10,057 bases of DNA from Oscillospiraceae bacterium. GTDB lineage: Bacteria > Bacillota > Clostridia > Oscillospirales > Ruminococcaceae. Under the pieces are notes generated by a model that had not been told where the DNA came from, searched no databases, and saw nothing but the letters and a program-made list of their open reading frames with translations. Below, piece after piece: positions 7,337-10,057 of this stretch. The position numbers were made by a program, and so were the translations under genes. The stretch lies in assembly GCA_016296485.1 (NCBI GenBank), contig JAEDJF010000050.1, forward strand, positions 1-10,057. The letters run 5' to 3'. The number at the start of each line of letters is the position of its first letter. Within the stretch, counting starts at the first letter, position 1.

Positions 7337-7370
7337 AAGCGGCGGGGAGAAATTTTTCTCCCCGCCGCTT
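7337..7370 (-). terminator. Terminator of the VWA gene
   Basis: A 16-bp perfect inverted repeat (7337-7352 with 7355-7370), 41 bases after the VWA stop codon. The minus-strand transcript then reads CTTTC, a poor U-tract, but the stem is very strong. Its base, AAGCGGCGGGG, is identical to that of the feoB/sigF terminator. Confidence 0.7.
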
Positions 7371-7411
7371 TGCGGTTCGTTTTAATTTTGTACGCCTTTA
7401 AAAAAACGGTA

Positions 7412-9046
7412 TCAGAATATTCCTTTTAACGCCGCCGCGGCGCCGACGAACACCAAAGAGGAAGGAGCGCCGGTGTCGGGGTTTTTCTCCTCTTTTTTGT
7501 CGCCTTTAATCTCTATTGTGACGGTGTCCTTATAGTCGTTTTTGCCCTCCTCGTCTTTGACCGGGGCTTTGCCAACGGTGTAGCTGACGGTGGGTTTCGG
7601 GAAATCCTCGGGATTTCCCCGATTTCCGTCGGAAGCGACGGGATAGAGAGTAGCTTCGTTGTTGGTATAGAGGGAGCCGAGGTTACGGCTGCCGTTTCCG
7701 TCATATTCGCCGTAGGTTCCTTCGGTTTTCTGGGGATTGGTGAGCACGACGGAATAGGTGAGCTGCACAGGTGCGAAATTGCTCACAGGGACGTTTATAT
7801 CCCAAACGAAATGCTCGTCGGGATTATTACCTGTTCCATTCTCATAATAGTGAAGAACGAAAGGAGCCTCCGCCTGGTTTTTAGCAGTGACACCCTCAAA
7901 ATTGAACCGGAAACGCGCAGTTTCTCCATCGGCGGGGGTAACTTCGGTGGTAGTATAGGTTTTATCACCGACAGTGAGAGTAAGTTTTCCCGCATCGGGC
8001 ACAAATTTGAAGTCATAGGAGTTGCCGTGGTTATCAGTATCATTACCTATGACGTCTACAACAGTGGAGCCCGCGTCGAGGAGATAGAGAATGTCGTTCT
8101 GGATATTGCTGAAGCTGACTTCCTTATTTCCGGCGAGGAAATTCATGAAGGAGGGTCCCCAGAGATATTGAGAACCGGAAGAGGTATCCGCAGTTATTGC
8201 GTAGCAGTTATAGCCGGCTTCCCGGGCAGCCGCATAAGTCTGGTGAGTATAATACAGAGCGCGACCAACGCTGCTGGTATATTCATCGGCATCTTTGTCT
8301 TCGACGCTTACAGCCGTTTCCTGGGTCAGTTGAGCTTTGTCATCATAAAGAATCGGGATGATCGTTTCTTTTTCCAGAGTTTCTCCGATCTGCCCGATCA
8401 GCGCAGCCCAATCACTCGGAGGATTGTTGCTACCATATTGAAACTGCCAGCTATACGGGTCACTGGAATAATAAGGGCTGTTGTCATTCAGCCAATAATA
8501 CGGGACAATTTTGGCATCCTCGTCATACATATAGGTGATGCCGTCGCTGACGAATATGAGATATTTGCGGGCGGCGTCAACTGAGGTATCGTTATCAAGC
8601 ATGGCTTTTCCCGCAAGAAGACCCGCGTGGGTGTTGGTTCCGGATTTGATTTCCTGCGTTATAGCTTCCTCAATGGCGTCATACTCTGTGGCAAGGTCCA
8701 TAAATCCGGTTACGTTAGCCACTTTGTTGAAAATTACAACGCCGACCTTGACTTTTGCGCCCGTGTCCTCTGCCTGTTCTTTGAGTTCACTGAGCATACC
8801 AAGCGCCTGCTGCTCCAAGGCCGCACTGGTGGATTTGTCGAGCACGAACACGATGTCGGTGACGAGCTGTTCCTCCGCCGAGGGGAGCGAAAGGGTGACC
8901 TTCGACTCAAACGCAGAGTCTAACTGCGTGGCGGTTTTGGATTTTGACGTTTGCCATTCGCCCAAATCTACTGCGGCGGCTCCCGTCGCCGGCAAAAGCA
9001 GAACCATTACGGCACAGAGCAAAAAGGCTAAAATTCTTTTTTTCAT
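7412..9046 (-). CDS. Secreted VWA-domain surface protein with C-terminal NPDTG motif
   Basis: A probable cell-surface adhesin of 544 residues, family known, partner unknown. It starts with a signal peptide (MKKR, hydrophobic core, likely cleavage after A25). A von Willebrand A domain follows from about residue 60 with a complete MIDAS metal site: DKSTS (D70, S72, S74), a threonine in SGTNTHAGL (T137 or T139) and SDG (D168). After SDG comes a Tyr/Trp-rich insert (about 170-210). The rest, to about 500, is beta-rich and resembles the stalk of clostridial VWA adhesins, with LTYSVVLTNPQ and GTYGEYDGNGS. At the C-terminus, NPDTG (522-526) looks like a sortase signal, but only 18 residues follow and there is no basic tail. 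GGGAGG lies seven bases before the ATG. The middle of the gene looks richer in AT than its neighbours. It lies just downstream of the invertible promoter, so its expression is probably phase-variable. No sortase is in the window. Confidence 0.88.
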   Translation of the reverse strand: MKKRILAFLLCAVMVLLLPATGAAAVDLGEWQTSKSKTATQLDSAFESKVTLSLPSAEEQLVTDIVFVLDKSTSAALEQQALGMLSELKEQAEDTGAKVKVGVVIFNKVANVTGFMDLATEYDAIEEAITQEIKSGTNTHAGLLAGKAMLDNDTSVDAARKYLIFVSDGITYMYDEDAKIVPYYWLNDNSPYYSSDPYSWQFQYGSNNPPSDWAALIGQIGETLEKETIIPILYDDKAQLTQETAVSVEDKDADEYTSSVGRALYYTHQTYAAAREAGYNCYAITADTSSGSQYLWGPSFMNFLAGNKEVSFSNIQNDILYLLDAGSTVVDVIGNDTDNHGNSYDFKFVPDAGKLTLTVGDKTYTTTEVTPADGETARFRFNFEGVTAKNQAEAPFVLHYYENGTGNNPDEHFVWDINVPVSNFAPVQLTYSVVLTNPQKTEGTYGEYDGNGSRNLGSLYTNNEATLYPVASDGNRGNPEDFPKPTVSYTVGKAPVKDEEGKNDYKDTVTIEIKGDKKEEKNPDTGAPSSLVFVGAAAALKGIF

Positions 9047-9081
9047 TATCTGTCCTCCCTTAAAATATTAAACAGTTGAGC

Positions 9082-9106
9082 TGTCAAAAGGCGTACTTTT
9101 TGACAA
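9082..9106. repeat. Left inverted repeat, probable recombinase crossover site
   Basis: A 25-bp repeat matching the right repeat in inverted orientation at 22 of 25 positions. It is itself a perfect dyad, TGTCAAAA-N8-TTTTGACA, with central dinucleotide GT (AC on the other strand) at 9093-9094. This fits a serine-recombinase site with two half-sites and a 2-bp crossover core. It lies in the predicted 5' leader of the VWA mRNA. Confidence 0.8.
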
Positions 9107-9281
9107 TTAGCTACTGTACGATTAATAATACTACATAAAAAATTTTTTGGCAATAAGTTTTTGTAAATAAGACGGATTTCGACCTAATATTTTCCATTTA
9201 CGCCTTAAAATAGTAGGCAATCGGAAGGCGGAATTTCTGATAACACAAAGCGCCCTTTGAAAAACGAAGTTATCAAAAAGT
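9095..9281. other. Probable invertible promoter segment (phase switch)
   Basis: The 187 bases between the two central dinucleotides are AT-rich and hold the VWA promoter. Recombination at the flanking repeats would flip it. In the sequenced orientation the promoter points to the VWA gene (ON). Flipped, it would point into the 3' end of the recombinase gene, antisense to it (OFF). No target-site duplication flanks the repeats, which argues against a small transposon. That it does invert is inferred, not shown. Confidence 0.75.
9125..9153 (-). promoter_or_regulatory. Promoter of the VWA gene, inside the invertible segment
   Basis: On the minus strand, TTGCCA (9153-9148), a 17-base spacer of A and T runs, and TATTAT (9130-9125), each five of six to consensus. 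The predicted start near 9118 gives a leader of about 72 bases that includes the left repeat as an 8-bp hairpin and the GGGAGG site. No comparable promoter was seen between the left repeat and the gene. Confidence 0.7.
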
Positions 9282-9294
9282 ACAGCTTTTGACA
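9270..9294. repeat. Right inverted repeat, probable recombinase crossover site
   Basis: The inverted partner of the left repeat. Its dyad arms are TATCAAAA and TTTTGACA, one mismatch from perfect, with central AC at 9282-9283. The asymmetric core AAGTAC is shared with the left site only in inverted orientation, which favours inversion over deletion. It lies five bases beyond the recombinase stop codon. Confidence 0.8.
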
Positions 9295-9299
9295 ATGAT

Positions 9300-9908
9300 T
9301 TACTTGAGCTCGCCTTCGCTTTCTTTAATTCTCCTGTAAAAGGTGTATTTGCTCATTTTACAAAGCTGGGCGGCTTTTTCGGCGGTTATCCGCTTTTCCC
9401 TCCAATCCGTCACCGTTTCGTCGAAATTTTCCGGCTTTGCGAGCTTCGGTCGCCCGAACACGGCGCCGCGAGCTTTTGCCGCGGCGATTCCCTCGGATTG
9501 GCGTTTTCTTATATTCGCTCTTTCCGTTTCCGCCACAAACGAAAGAATCTGTAAAACAAGGTCGGCTATGAAGGTTCCCATCAAATCCTTTCCGTTTCGG
9601 GTATCCAAAAGCGGCATATCTATTACGCAGATGTCTATTTGCTTTTCCTTTGTAAGGTAGCGCCACTGGTACTGTATTTCCTCATAATTTCGACCGAGGC
9701 GGTCGATGCTCAAAACATATAATATATCCCCCGGACAAAAATTTTTGAGCATTTTCCTGTACTGCGGACGGTTGAAGTCCTTGCCCGACTGTTTATCTAT
9801 ATAGATGTTTTCACTCGGAACTTCTCTTTCCCGCATCGCCGCAAGCTGTCTTTCCTCATTTTGGTCGGCGCTTGAAACCCTTACATATCCATAGATTTTT
9901 TCAGCTAT
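9300..9908 (-). CDS. Serine recombinase (invertase/resolvase family), non-standard start
   Basis: A site-specific DNA recombinase that cuts through a serine-DNA link; probably the enzyme that flips the adjacent segment. Read from ATA at 9908 it has 202 residues, normal for the family. The catalytic serine is S12 in YGYVRVSSADQ, with R10 beside it. The active-site arginines are R70 and R73 in SIDRLGRN. Then follow the long E helix (SFVAETERANIRKRQ), GRPK, and a C-terminal helix-turn-helix (ITAEKAAQLCKMSKYTFYRRIKE split over about 23 residues). The first in-frame ATG (9836) lies after the catalytic serine and would give an inactive protein. An in-frame stop at 9914-9912 limits the upstream choice to ATC (9911) or ATA (9908), and ATA best fits GGGAGG at eight bases. 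So this is either a rare AUA start or a decayed ATG. The rest of the frame is intact. Confidence 0.88.
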   Translation of the reverse strand: MAEKIYGYVRVSSADQNEERQLAAMREREVPSENIYIDKQSGKDFNRPQYRKMLKNFCPGDILYVLSIDRLGRNYEEIQYQWRYLTKEKQIDICVIDMPLLDTRNGKDLMGTFIADLVLQILSFVAETERANIRKRQSEGIAAAKARGAVFGRPKLAKPENFDETVTDWREKRITAEKAAQLCKMSKYTFYRRIKESEGELK

Positions 9909-9916
9909 GATTCATT

Positions 9917-9922
9917 CCTCCC
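9917..9922 (-). promoter_or_regulatory. Ribosome binding site of the recombinase
   Basis: GGGAGG on the minus strand. It is eight bases from ATA (9908) and five from ATC (9911), both in the recombinase frame, but only one base from an out-of-frame ATG (9915) that opens a four-codon frame (MNHS, stop). Spacing supports a start at ATA. No convincing promoter was seen in the remaining 135 bases to the window edge. Confidence 0.6.
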
Positions 9923-10057
9923 GTCTCCGTTTTTGCGTCCGGCAAAATTTTTATTTAAACACATCATATTTTTTAAAATCACCCCCCATTTTATATTTTT
10001 CCTTATCTCTCCCCTAAATTCCCGCCGCCGCTTTCAGGGTAAAAAATTCAGACAAAA

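Noticed and set aside
9111..9197. 28-codon frame on the minus strand inside the invertible segment, with a hydrophobic end (IFYVVLLIV)
   Set aside because: It overlaps the promoter elements, has only a marginal ribosome site (AAGGCG), and is short enough to arise by chance in AT-rich DNA.
9082..9294. Small non-autonomous transposon (MITE) with terminal inverted repeats
   Set aside because: No target-site duplication outside the repeats, and each repeat is itself a dyad with a central 2-bp core, which fits recombinase sites better than transposon ends.
9905..9967. 20-codon frame (MMCLNKN...) upstream of the recombinase whose stop overlaps the ATA start
   Set aside because: The nearest GGGGGG is 13 bases from its ATG, too far, and nothing else supports translation. 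Coupling to the recombinase start is possible but unsupported.

Overview
The window looks like a chromosomal piece of a GC-rich, endospore-forming member of the Clostridia (Firmicutes), probably an anaerobic gut lineage. The evidence is a complete spoIIAA-spoIIAB-sigF operon, strong GGAGG-type ribosome binding sites, a CsoR/CopA copper module, a FeoB, a COG2509-type flavoprotein and a secreted VWA protein with an NPDTG motif. No genus can be named from the sequence alone.

Layout. 1-1942 (minus): copper P-type ATPase copA, running off the left edge. 1956-2261 (minus): its repressor csoR. 2262-2458: divergent control region with two mirror-image CsoR-type operators, one filling the -35/-10 spacer of the csoR-copA promoter and the other over its predicted start site. 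2459-4222 (plus): a short feoB. 4233-4275: bidirectional terminator between the convergent feoB and sigF. 5729 down to 4281 (minus): spoIIAA, spoIIAB and sigF, tightly coupled. 5763-5808: terminator. 7224 down to 5836 (minus): FAD-dependent oxidoreductase with its own promoter. 7337-7370: terminator. 9046 down to 7412 (minus): secreted VWA surface protein. 9047-9299: a probable invertible promoter. 9908 down to 9300 (minus): serine recombinase of the invertase/resolvase family.

The most interesting part is 9082-9908. Two 25-bp inverted repeats (22 of 25 identical) flank an AT-rich segment just upstream of the VWA gene. Each repeat is itself a dyad (TGTCAAAA-N8-TTTTGACA or a one-mismatch version) with a non-palindromic central AC, as expected of a serine-recombinase crossover site. 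The segment between them carries a good promoter (TTGCCA-N17-TATTAT) that points at the VWA gene in the sequenced orientation. The recombinase gene ends five bases from the right repeat. Together this reads as a self-contained phase-variation cassette: recombinase, invertible promoter, surface protein, captured in the ON state. The recombinase has no ATG, GTG or TTG start before its catalytic serine, so its expression may be weak or lost.

The copper module should work as a classical derepression circuit in which Cu(I) binding to CsoR frees the promoter for csoR-copA. The divergent feoB may share this operator region, but that link is an inference.
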